Below, one piece after another: positions 9,926 through 17,603 of a DNA stretch of 64,000 nt. The DNA is from CAYNVQ01 sp964400735 (GTDB taxonomy: Bacteria; Acidobacteriota; Aminicenantia; Aminicenantales; Aminicenantaceae). The stretch lies in the NCBI GenBank assembly GCA_964400735.1, contig CAYNVQ010000012.1, positions 1-64,000 of the forward strand, given 5' to 3'. The translations under genes and the position numbers were made by a program. Position 1 is the stretch's first letter. Each line of letters starts with the position of its first letter. The notes beneath the pieces are model-generated. The model saw only the letters and a program-made list of their open reading frames with translations, searched no databases and was not told where the DNA came from.

Positions 9926-12782
9926 GCCGGTCTGTTCGGACGATATACGCGGCCGGGAGAAGCCTGGAGCGAAAAAAGCGAGGATATCTGGAGGTAAGAA
10001 TTCTGCAAGCAGCGCCCTTTCAGATGAAGGCGATCGGCTTCATGCGCCAAGACCTGGACTCGGTGAGCCTGTGGCCAGGGGGGCTTCAGAGCGCTGGGTG
10101 GTGAAGCTTGACTTTGTGGACGCGAATCCCGAGGCAAGGCCTGTGGGAGTGGAAGAGACAGGGGCTGTGATATCCTATTTCAAGGGGAAGCCCGAGGAGT
10201 GGAAGACAGGGCTTGTTGCCTACTCGAAGATCCTCTATGAAGATCTCTGGCCTGGGGTGGATCTCCTCTATCACGGGACATACAACCGGATGAAGTACGA
10301 GTTCATCGTTCATCCCGGTGCGGACCCGTCGCAGATTCGGCTGGCGTATAGGGGTGCGGAGAGTGTGAGGCTGACCGATGAGGGCCGTCTTGTAGTGGAG
10401 ACGCCATTGGGCAGTTTCGAGGACGAGGTGCCGGCGGCCTGGCAGAAGAATGAGGGAGCGCAAATGAAGGTTGATGTGGCCTATGTTCTGGAGGCTGTTG
10501 CGGATAACAGAGCACCAGACCACTCCTCGGTGTCTGGAGAGGCCATGGCGGATGAAGAGCCAACCCAAGGAAGCCGAACGCATGTTTATGGATTCGAGGT
10601 GGGAGAATACGACCGAGACCTGCCGCTCGTTCTCGATCCCGCAGTTCTTCTCTACTGCGGCTATATCGGAGGCTCGGTTGGCGACTATGGCCAGGGAATA
10701 GCGGTGGATGGTTCGGGGAATGCCTACATCACAGGCTATACTTCCTCCACTCAGGCCACTTTTCCCGTGCATTCCGGACCTTACATCCCCTATAACGGCG
10801 GTTCTCTCGATGCCTTTGTGGCTAAGGTCAATCCGGCAGGCACAACACTTATCTACTGCGGCTACATCGGGGGTTCGAGTCGAGAATATGGCAATGGAAT
10901 AGCGGTGGATGGTTCGGGAAATGCCTATGTTACAGGAACTACACTATCCACTCAAGCCTCTTTTCCTGTAACCTCTGGCCCTGACCTAACCCATGACGGC
11001 CTTTATGATGCCTTTGTGGCCAAGGTCAACCCATCGGGCACGAAGCTTATCTACTGCGGCTATATCGGTGGCTCAAATTACGATTATGGCCAGGGAATAG
11101 CGGTGGATGGCTCGGGAAATGCCTATGTCACAGGCCACACTTACTCAGACCAGGGCTTGCTTGTGCTTGTCGGCCCGTACCTGACCCATAGCGGTTCTAA
11201 TGATGCCTTTGTGGCCAAGGTCAACCCATCGGGTACCGCGTTTCTCTACTGCGGCTATATCGGGGGCGAGGGTGCTGATTCTGCCTATGGAATTGCGGTG
11301 GACGGCTCGGGCAATGCCTACGTCACAGGCGACACTGAATCCACCCAGGACACCTTTCCTTTGTTTTATGGCCCTGACCTGACCCATAATGACTATGCAG
11401 ATGCCTTCGTAGCCAAAGTCAGCCCATCGGGCGCAAAGCTTCTCTACTGCGGTTACATCGGAGGCTCGAGTAATGATTATGGCCGTGGAATAGCAGTGGA
11501 CGGTTCGGGCAATGCCTATGTCACAGGCGATACTTACTCCACCCAGGACACCTTCCCAGTGCTTTACGGCCCTGATCTCGGCCATAACGGGAATACCGAT
11601 GCCTTTGTGGCTAAAGTTAACCCAGCGGGCACGACGCTTCTCTACTGTGGCTACATCGGTGGCGGGGGGCACGATTATGGAAAAGGAATAGCGGTGGATG
11701 GTTCAGGAAATGCCTATGTTATAGGCGATGTAGATTCCCTTCAGGCCACTTTTCCCGTGCTTTACGGCCCTGACCTCACCTATAACGGTTATAATGATGC
11801 CTTTGTAGCTAAAGTCAATCCCTCGGGTACCACACTTCTCTATTGCGGGTACATCGGGGGCCAGGCAATTGATGATGGCCGTGGAATAGCGGTGGATGCA
11901 TCGGGCAATGCCTATGTCACGGGTTTTGCTGGCTCCGCCCAGACCACCTTCCCTGTGCTTTCCGGTCCTGACCTCTCCTATAACGGCAGTACAGATGCTT
12001 TTGTGGCCAGAATATCTCCTGAAACATTCATGTGTTTGATCTTCGATGGCCATGATTTTAATGGAAACGGCACATCAGACGTATCCATTTTCAGACCATC
12101 GAATGGCAGGTGGTACATCAAAGGAGTTGGGAATTATGCATGGGGAGCGGCTAGGGATATCCCTGTGAACGGCGACTACAATGGGGATGGGAAAACGGAC
12201 ATCGCGGTCTGGAGACCATCGAACGGCAGGTGGTACATCAAAGGTGTCGGTGGTTCTGTATGGGGGACGACAGGAGATATTCCTGTCCCCGGCAATTACA
12301 ATGGAGATGTCAATGGGAGGACTGAGATAGCCGTGTGGCGGCCTTCGAACGGCAGGTGGTACATCAAAGGTGTTGGTGGTTCTGTGTGGGGAATAGCAGG
12401 GGATATCCCTGTTCCGGGTGATTATAACGGAGATGGGAAAACAGACATCGCGGTCTGGAGACCATCGAACGGCAGGTGGTACATCAAAGGTATCGGTGGT
12501 TCTGTATGGGGCACGACAGGAGATATTCCTGTTCCTGATGATTACAATGGAGATGGGAAAACGGATGTGGCTGTATGGAGACCGTCTAATGGACGATGGT
12601 ACATCAAGGGTGTGGCAGCATCTTTTTGGGGAACAAATGGCGACGTCCCAGCACCCGGAGATTACGATGGCAATGGCATAACCGACCTAGCAATCTGGCG
12701 TCCATCGAACGGTGGATGGTACATCAAAGGCATCGGAAACTACTTCTGGGGAATGATCGGCGATATTCCCTTAGTGCGATAG
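9624..12782 (+). CDS. Secreted SBBP beta-propeller / FG-GAP-like repeat protein, copy 3
   Basis: The third tandem paralogue (1052 residues) has a signal peptide and N-terminal domain nearly identical to copy 2. Several SBBP repeats instead resemble copy 1, for example the first (SSTQATFPVHSGPYIPYNGG) and the fourth (YCGYIGGEGADSAYGIAVD). This makes it a mosaic. It has seven SBBP and six RPSNG(R/G)WYIKG units; the last unit diverges (RPSNGGWYIKGIGNYFWG) and the sequence after the stop is unrelated to the other two genes, so this marks the end of the array. Each gene carries its own AGGAG site and could be co-transcribed from the putative promoter at 3052. Confidence 0.87.
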   Translation: MRKRSVLLPIALIGVFLLGSGAKEPAYEGSTQSAALKAISSPGESTFSKVDISFGRIPLHFIPNEGQVDGRVAYYVQGRDKTIYFTPGGLTFVLSGAQESEPVCSDDIRGREKPGAKKARISGGKNSASSALSDEGDRLHAPRPGLGEPVARGASERWVVKLDFVDANPEARPVGVEETGAVISYFKGKPEEWKTGLVAYSKILYEDLWPGVDLLYHGTYNRMKYEFIVHPGADPSQIRLAYRGAESVRLTDEGRLVVETPLGSFEDEVPAAWQKNEGAQMKVDVAYVLEAVADNRAPDHSSVSGEAMADEEPTQGSRTHVYGFEVGEYDRDLPLVLDPAVLLYCGYIGGSVGDYGQGIAVDGSGNAYITGYTSSTQATFPVHSGPYIPYNGGSLDAFVAKVNPAGTTLIYCGYIGGSSREYGNGIAVDGSGNAYVTGTTLSTQASFPVTSGPDLTHDGLYDAFVAKVNPSGTKLIYCGYIGGSNYDYGQGIAVDGSGNAYVTGHTYSDQGLLVLVGPYLTHSGSNDAFVAKVNPSGTAFLYCGYIGGEGADSAYGIAVDGSGNAYVTGDTESTQDTFPLFYGPDLTHNDYADAFVAKVSPSGAKLLYCGYIGGSSNDYGRGIAVDGSGNAYVTGDTYSTQDTFPVLYGPDLGHNGNTDAFVAKVNPAGTTLLYCGYIGGGGHDYGKGIAVDGSGNAYVIGDVDSLQATFPVLYGPDLTYNGYNDAFVAKVNPSGTTLLYCGYIGGQAIDDGRGIAVDASGNAYVTGFAGSAQTTFPVLSGPDLSYNGSTDAFVARISPETFMCLIFDGHDFNGNGTSDVSIFRPSNGRWYIKGVGNYAWGAARDIPVNGDYNGDGKTDIAVWRPSNGRWYIKGVGGSVWGTTGDIPVPGNYNGDVNGRTEIAVWRPSNGRWYIKGVGGSVWGIAGDIPVPGDYNGDGKTDIAVWRPSNGRWYIKGIGGSVWGTTGDIPVPDDYNGDGKTDVAVWRPSNGRWYIKGVAASFWGTNGDVPAPGDYDGNGITDLAIWRPSNGGWYIKGIGNYFWGMIGDIPLVR

Positions 12783-12930
12783 ACTTTCCTTGAAACTGGT
12801 TCATTATCAGCTACTTGCGCACGAATTGATCATTTGTGTATATGCCACCCTCACGAACCATGAAAATAAGCTTACTTCGCCAATGCGGTCAGTGACATTT
12901 TGCACTTTCAGGATAAATAGGTTGGGGGAT

Positions 12931-13578
12931 TCAGGCCGTAGTTGGCTTTGATGCCTTGATCACGACGAACGATCCTTCTCCAAACCCTTGTTTTATCGGC
13001 TCGAGTTTAACAATTTGGTGTAAATTTTGAAAAATGGTTTGACTGATCCCGACAATTGTAAAACCAGCCTCGGTCAAAAAAGATTTGACCTCATCCACAG
13101 AATAGAAAGTGGCCACGCTGTAGAACTTGCTTTCTTTTTTGTGCCGTTGATACGACCGGCCCACAGGGCTGTCCCTGTCGATAAAACCGATGACGAGGCA
13201 GCCTCCGGGTTCGATCACCCTGAGGGCCTCTCTAAAGGCAGAGACCACATCGTCCAGAAAACAAATCGTGGTGACCATCAGGACAAAGCCGAAGCGGCCA
13301 TCATCGAAAGGCAGTCGCTCGGCCACTCCCTCGGCCGCTGTGATCCCCTTGCTTCGGGCGATCTCTCTCATCCTTCCCGAAGGATCGATACCCAGCTTTA
13401 TCCCCAAAGCTGAAGCGAACCGGCCGCTGCCCACCCCCACCTCGATACCTTCTCCCTTTCGAGGCAGATGCTGCTTTATGGCTTTCAGCTCGGACTCATA
13501 GACAAACCTATACTTTTCGAACCACTCCTCATATACTGCTGCATGTTTTTCGAAGGGTGTTATTTTCGCTTCTGACAT
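12931..13578 (-). CDS. Class I SAM-dependent methyltransferase (Methyltransf_11 type)
   Basis: A 215-residue cytosolic protein with a Rossmann methyltransferase fold. Motif I is EVGVGSGRF (46-54), the acidic ribose contact is in GIDPSG (63-68), and the post-motifs LPFDDGRFGFVLM and IEPGGCLVIGF follow in the usual order. The substrate cannot be told from sequence. It lies alone on the minus strand after the SBBP array, with a 205-nt gap to khpA upstream. The ATG at 13578 lacks a strong ribosome-binding site. Confidence 0.85.
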   Translation of the reverse strand: MSEAKITPFEKHAAVYEEWFEKYRFVYESELKAIKQHLPRKGEGIEVGVGSGRFASALGIKLGIDPSGRMREIARSKGITAAEGVAERLPFDDGRFGFVLMVTTICFLDDVVSAFREALRVIEPGGCLVIGFIDRDSPVGRSYQRHKKESKFYSVATFYSVDEVKSFLTEAGFTIVGISQTIFQNLHQIVKLEPIKQGFGEGSFVVIKASKPTTA

Positions 13579-13783
13579 CTTGGCGGTCGAAACGCTATAG
13601 CCTTGGAGGTTTTGTGGTCAAAACCGACTGAATGAGCCATCTCCCAAGAACGTTGAACAATCGTGAGAAATCTGCCTTCCTGGCTAAAAATTTTGTCCAA
13701 ACCAAAATCGAAGTCTTATCCCTGCGCTGCCAATGCGGTTAACGGCTATGGACAAAAGGTTTGGGTTTGCTCGAGAGATCCTT

Positions 13784-14020
13784 TTAACTTTTTTCGATCA
13801 GTTCCAGAGAAAATCTCTTTTTCAGTTTCATTCCTGCGGCTCCGAGAATCACCCTGATGGCCTGAGCAGTTCTTCCTTGTTTCCCGATAACTTTTCCTAC
13901 GTCTTCTGGGGCTACCTTTAGTTCGATGATCGAGCTTTGTGCTCCATCCAATTGGGAAACTTGTACCCTATCCGGATTGTCCACTAATGACTTGGCGATC
14001 ATTTCAACCAGTTCTTTCAC
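13784..14020 (-). CDS. khpA: KH-domain RNA-binding protein KhpA (YlqC family)
   Basis: A 78-residue single KH-domain protein. The GxxG loop is GKQG (46-49) within VGKVIGKQGRTAQAIR, the hallmark of the KhpA/YlqC family. These small RNA chaperones partner with KhpB in Gram-positives and often sit in the rpsP-rimM-trmD operon; none of those genes is visible here. The start is a GTG at 14020 with an AAAGGAG site 6 nt upstream. A Lys-rich reading frame ends immediately before this site. Confidence 0.92.
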   Translation of the reverse strand: MKELVEMIAKSLVDNPDRVQVSQLDGAQSSIIELKVAPEDVGKVIGKQGRTAQAIRVILGAAGMKLKKRFSLELIEKS

Positions 14021-14031
14021 TTTATTCTCCT

Positions 14032-14234
14032 TTAGACTTTGGATTGCTTCTTTAGATCCCGTTTCCGGGCTTCAATCATTTTTTTCTTCCCTTGCGGGAC
14101 GGAATGGTCAAGTTTAATGTTATCTTTTTCTTTCCCCCTTTTTTTGGTCGTTTCTTTTTTTGTTCTTTTCTTTTCATCCTTGTTTTTCTTTTGAGATTTT
14201 CCTGTTTTTCTTTCCTGTCATGAATAGCTCCCAT
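14032..14234 (-). CDS. Possible Lys-rich small protein interrupted at an A7 run
   Basis: On the minus strand an ATG at 14234 with a strong GGGAGG site opens a very Lys/Arg-rich frame (starts MGAIHDRKEKQENLKRK). It stops at 14076 after 52 residues, directly after an A7 run. A -1 slip on that run (A AAA AAA, then TGA) would continue the frame as MIEARKRDLKKQSKV and end at 14032, abutting the khpA ribosome-binding site. It could be a programmed frameshift, a sequencing or real frameshift in a ~67-residue gene, or a chance A-rich frame. I recognise no family; basic composition and the khpA linkage make a nucleic-acid or ribosome-associated role conceivable. Confidence 0.4.
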
Positions 14235-14931
14235 TCTATCCTCCCTTTACTTAATCCACCTCAAATTCGCAAGAATTTTTCTCTTCTTTTTACCTGGATT
14301 TAATCTGCTTTTCTTCGGTCTTATTTTTCCACCCAGTAAAGATGCATTGAGGAACGTTTCTTTTCAATCCATGTGGCCAATAAAGCCCAGAAATGAGAAA
14401 GCACACAGTAGTATTAAACCAGCTTTAGCGTTTTTTTTCAATTGTGAAAGTGAAAGGATAATTCAGATTAATTCCTGGCCGCTCGGTTATCCCCGGGTCG
14501 CTTCGAGTCAGCCTCGACCTTTTCATAAGTTTACAAGGACGGGATTCTTATCCTGACAGCTTTCGTTTTACCTATTTATTTGGTAAACTGACCGGAACTT
14601 GGTGATGAAGCTCTGCAAAATATGCGTATTCCCCGAATGTTTTATAGGGAATTTCTCCGATGATGAAGGAACTCGTAATTTTTGACCTAAAAAAAATTAT
14701 CGCCCTCTGTTTTCATGTTCTTTCCTGGCGTGGCAATTCTGATTTGAAATTCATACACGAGCGATTAAAAACAACTGGAGAGGGAAGAAAAACTTCAACG
14801 TTTATCGGAAAAGGTGGATATGAAGGAGTCTTAGGGCCGACAGCCTTCATGAGGGCCTCCATTTCAGAGGAGTTTGGGGAGAATATTTAAGAGCATGGCA
14901 AATGCCAATAGTTAAATAGGGAGGGAAGGAT
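14235..14931. other. 697-bp region without a recognised gene
   Basis: The part nearest 14235 is pyrimidine-rich on the + strand. A 76-codon frame at 14660-14890 has no family resemblance and no good ribosome-binding site. I see no tRNA or structured RNA that I can name. Confidence 0.4.
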
Positions 14932-15744
14932 ATGGAGGAGAGCGAACGATACATTCAAAGATTGTTGGTGACCAAGCCTTTGATGAAGCCGGTCTATCAG
15001 GAAGCGATTCGGATTCTCCATCTCCCTCAGGGAAGTTGCGGGATCGATGCGGGGTGTGGCATCGGCCTGCAAACTCCATTATTGGCCTCTGGAGTAGGGG
15101 CCGAGGGACATGTGATAGGCTTGGATGTATCTCCCGAGCTTATCGCCAAGGCTGAAGAAATCATCGATAAAGCAGGTTTGTCAGAACAAATTTCCTTCCA
15201 GGTCGGGGATATCCATCACCTCCCGTTTGATGATAACACGTATGACTGGCTTTGGAGTGCGAATTGTGCAGGGTATCCGTCTAGAAATCCGCTGCCTCTG
15301 ATAAGTGAACTTTCCCGGGTGGTCAAACCCGGTGGGAAGGTCGCCATTCTCATATACGCTTCTCAGCTTTTGCTCCCCGGGTATCCGATTCTCGAAACGA
15401 GGCTCAGCGCTACCTCTGCGGGAGTAGCTCCTTTTACCACCGAGATGAAGCCTGAAACGCATCACCTGCGTGTTCTGGGCTGGTTTCAGGAAGCGGGTTT
15501 GGATCGGTGCGCAGTTCAGACTCTTGTGCACGGTTTTCATGCCCCTCTCAAAAAAGAAGAGAGGGAAGCCGTGGAGGCCCTAATCGAAATGCGTTGGGAA
15601 GCTGTCGAACTGGAGCTTTCATCAGAGGACCGGGTCCTGTTCCAAAGGCTCACTCAGCCTGACTCCCGCGATTACATCCTGAACATCCCGGATTATTATG
15701 GCTTCGTTGTTTTCTCGCTCTTTGAGGGGAGGGTTCCTCGTTGA
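14932..15744 (+). CDS. UbiE/COQ5-like SAM-dependent methyltransferase
   Basis: A 270-residue class I methyltransferase. Motif I is DAGCGIGLQ (39-47), the acidic loop GLDVSPE follows, and HHLPFDDNTYDWLWSAN plus VVKPGGKVAIL are the later motifs. The C-terminal third (after ~180) is a helical cap typical of enzymes acting on small or lipid substrates. The ATG has a GGGAGGGAAGG site just upstream. The substrate is unknown and the flanking genes give no clue. Confidence 0.87.
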   Translation: MEESERYIQRLLVTKPLMKPVYQEAIRILHLPQGSCGIDAGCGIGLQTPLLASGVGAEGHVIGLDVSPELIAKAEEIIDKAGLSEQISFQVGDIHHLPFDDNTYDWLWSANCAGYPSRNPLPLISELSRVVKPGGKVAILIYASQLLLPGYPILETRLSATSAGVAPFTTEMKPETHHLRVLGWFQEAGLDRCAVQTLVHGFHAPLKKEEREAVEALIEMRWEAVELELSSEDRVLFQRLTQPDSRDYILNIPDYYGFVVFSLFEGRVPR

Positions 15745-15840
15745 TATCCTCTAAATTGCTGCTGTGAATGGGAACGCTTTTGTCGAGGCTCGATCAATTC
15801 TCATAATTTGAGAAAGGGACAGCAGATAGAAAGAAAATCG

Positions 15841-16581
15841 CTATTTGGTGAGAACGGCGGAGATTTTTTCGAGCAGTTCATGTGAGCTGAAAGGCTTCCG
15901 GATGTAATCCTTGGCCCGTAGCTGTGCCATTCTGGAGCTGATTTCGTCGGGAGAGTCGAGGTCGGTCAAAAGGATAATGGGAATGGAAGTTTCGCTGTCG
16001 GGAGATAGTTCATTGAGGAAGGGAAAGGCTCCGTCTTCTTGGCTAATTTTATCCCAAAGGATGACGTCGGGTTTTTCCTCGAGGATTTCGGCCCCGTTGG
16101 TCTCTCCGTTATGGGCGGCGATGACTTTATATCCGCTGCGCATCAGAATCATGCTGACCATGGTGATGACGCTCGGTTCTTTCTCTATGATCATCACTTT
16201 CTTCGGTGAAACACTGGGCTTTCCAAGGATTTTTTCGATTTTGGCAAAAATCTCGTCGAAGTCGTAGGGCTTTTTTATGAATGCGCTGACTCCCTCTTTG
16301 AAACAGGTCGCCACGAATTCGCTCGAATCCATCACGGTGAGGGCCACAATCGGGATATCCTTTGTCACCGGGTTCTGTTTCAACCGGATTGTCGCTTCCA
16401 ATCCATGCATTCCAGGCAGTATCATGTCCATAAAGATTAAATCAGGATTCTCTTGAATGGCCAGCTTGATCCCGTCCTCCCCGTTTTTGGCCATCAGAAC
16501 CTCATGTTTTTTCTGTTTCAGTCTTGATTTTATGGTCTCGATTTCGACCGGATTGTCTTCTACGACTAATATTTTAGGCAT
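15841..16581 (-). CDS. Double receiver-domain response regulator without output domain
   Basis: A 246-residue protein made of two CheY-like receiver domains. The first (2-118) has the full phosphorylation set: acidic E8/D9, phospho-acceptor D52 (FMDMILP), T82 and K104. The second (128-245) keeps D177 and K229, but its acidic pair is weakened (IIEKEP), so it may be a pseudo-receiver. There is no DNA-binding or enzymatic output. I place the start at the ATG 16581 (MPKILVVEDN) rather than the upstream TTG at 16608. Role: relay or diffusible switch for a multi-PAS kinase; the kinase at 17604 is close but on the opposite strand. Confidence 0.9.
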   Translation of the reverse strand: MPKILVVEDNPVEIETIKSRLKQKKHEVLMAKNGEDGIKLAIQENPDLIFMDMILPGMHGLEATIRLKQNPVTKDIPIVALTVMDSSEFVATCFKEGVSAFIKKPYDFDEIFAKIEKILGKPSVSPKKVMIIEKEPSVITMVSMILMRSGYKVIAAHNGETNGAEILEEKPDVILWDKISQEDGAFPFLNELSPDSETSIPIILLTDLDSPDEISSRMAQLRAKDYIRKPFSSHELLEKISAVLTK

Positions 16582-16886
16582 GATTACACCCTGACAATTT
16601 TGGACCAACCTTAAGGGATGAGAAGGAGCATAATTCGGGGCTTTTCACGGGGATATATTCTCTTGTCTTCATTATTCCATTCTCTACGCTCGTATGGCCA
16701 CTCCAGTAAGTCTGTGTATAATTTGTTCCATGGCTTAAAAAAGATCAATCGCCTTTTGGGATGATTCAGGGGGTGATATTTCAAATGTGGGAGAGATGGG
16801 TTGCGTTAGCGTAGGGAAGCCCACCTTGACTCGTGAATTATCCAGGTTAGAATAAAGGAGAAAATTTTATCTAGAGGAAATTGAAC
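16582..16886. other. Divergent intergenic region with the dispersed motif
   Basis: This 305-bp spacer separates the receiver protein (minus) from the thioesterase (plus). Apart from the 24-bp dispersed motif at 16824-16847 and the AGAGG site before 16887, I see nothing in it. Confidence 0.4.
16824..16847. repeat. Dispersed 24-bp motif, copy 2
   Basis: Second copy of the motif at 2820-2843, with one mismatch. It ends 40 nt before the start codon of the thioesterase gene. Confidence 0.6.
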
Positions 16887-17273
16887 ATGGATTTTAAGAT
16901 TCCAGAAAATACATCTGCGCAGAGGACTATGGTCGTGGAACCTGCCGTTACGGCCCAGCACATTGGATCGGGAAACATGGAGGTTCTGGCGACGCCTATG
17001 ATGATCGCCCTGATGGAAGCGGCCGCTCTGGATGCCGTCCAGGATTACCTCCCTGATGGCTGGACCACGGTCGGGACCAAGGTCGAAGTAGAACATGTCA
17101 GAGCCGCACCCCTTGGCGAGATAGTCTCGGCAGAGGCTGCCTTGATTAAGCAGGAAGGCCGCTTGCTTACTTTCGCTGTCCAGGCCAAAGACGCCTCCGG
17201 CCTCGTTGGACAGGGGCAGCATCAGAGGGTTATCGTCAACATCGAAAAATTCCTCAGCCGTTTTTTAGAGTAA
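16887..17273 (+). CDS. Hotdog-fold thioesterase, fluoroacetyl-CoA thioesterase (FlK)-like
   Basis: A 128-residue hotdog-fold protein. The catalytic triad known from FlK (Thr42, Glu50, His76) is matched with identical spacing by T36 (VLATPMM), E44 (MEAAALD) and H70 (VEVEHV). Most bacterial homologues hydrolyse acyl-CoA of uncertain identity and are annotated as thioesterases rather than true FlK. The ATG at 16887 is preferred over the TTG at 16881 because the GAGG site then lies 9 nt upstream. Confidence 0.85.
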   Translation: MDFKIPENTSAQRTMVVEPAVTAQHIGSGNMEVLATPMMIALMEAAALDAVQDYLPDGWTTVGTKVEVEHVRAAPLGEIVSAEAALIKQEGRLLTFAVQAKDASGLVGQGQHQRVIVNIEKFLSRFLE

Positions 17274-17353
17274 TGTTTTTGCCCCAAAAAAAGTGGATTT
17301 AAAAGAAAAAAAATGGGCAATTAAAGGCTTATCTGTATTATTAACAAGGAGTT

Positions 17354-17372
17354 GAAGCAGTCTAACTGCTTC
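17354..17372. repeat. Perfect hairpin upstream of the PAS-kinase promoter
   Basis: GAAGCAGT and ACTGCTTC form an 8-bp stem with a CTA loop, followed by A8. It lies 10 nt before the -35 element. It could be an operator or part of the end of the preceding transcription unit; lacking a T-run it is not a classical terminator on the + strand. Confidence 0.4.
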
Positions 17373-17382
17373 AAAAAAAAGG

Positions 17383-17411
17383 TTGACATATTAAGTTTTA
17401 GATGTTATAGA
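17383..17411 (+). promoter_or_regulatory. Sigma-70-type promoter of the PAS histidine kinase gene
   Basis: TTGACA (17383-17388), a 17-nt spacer and TATAGA (17406-17411). The predicted start lies ~185 nt upstream of the ATG, leaving a long 5' leader without recognisable structure. Confidence 0.6.
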
Positions 17412-17603
17412 TTCTTTGTCGGGTTTGTGTAAAGGGGCAGTCTCAAGGGGGATATTTACAGCTAGGCCGGGTTTTCCAAATATGAAGACTGTCTTAATCA
17501 TCGATTTTTTACACAATGCCGCCCTCAAATACCCGAATTACCTGAGGATGAATTTTTCAGGCCCAGGGTTATTTGAACATTGCGGCCTTTTCTGGAGGCC
17601 AAA

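Noticed and set aside
14660..14890. 76-codon frame before the UbiE-like methyltransferase
   Set aside because: No recognisable family and a poor start context; kept as non-coding.
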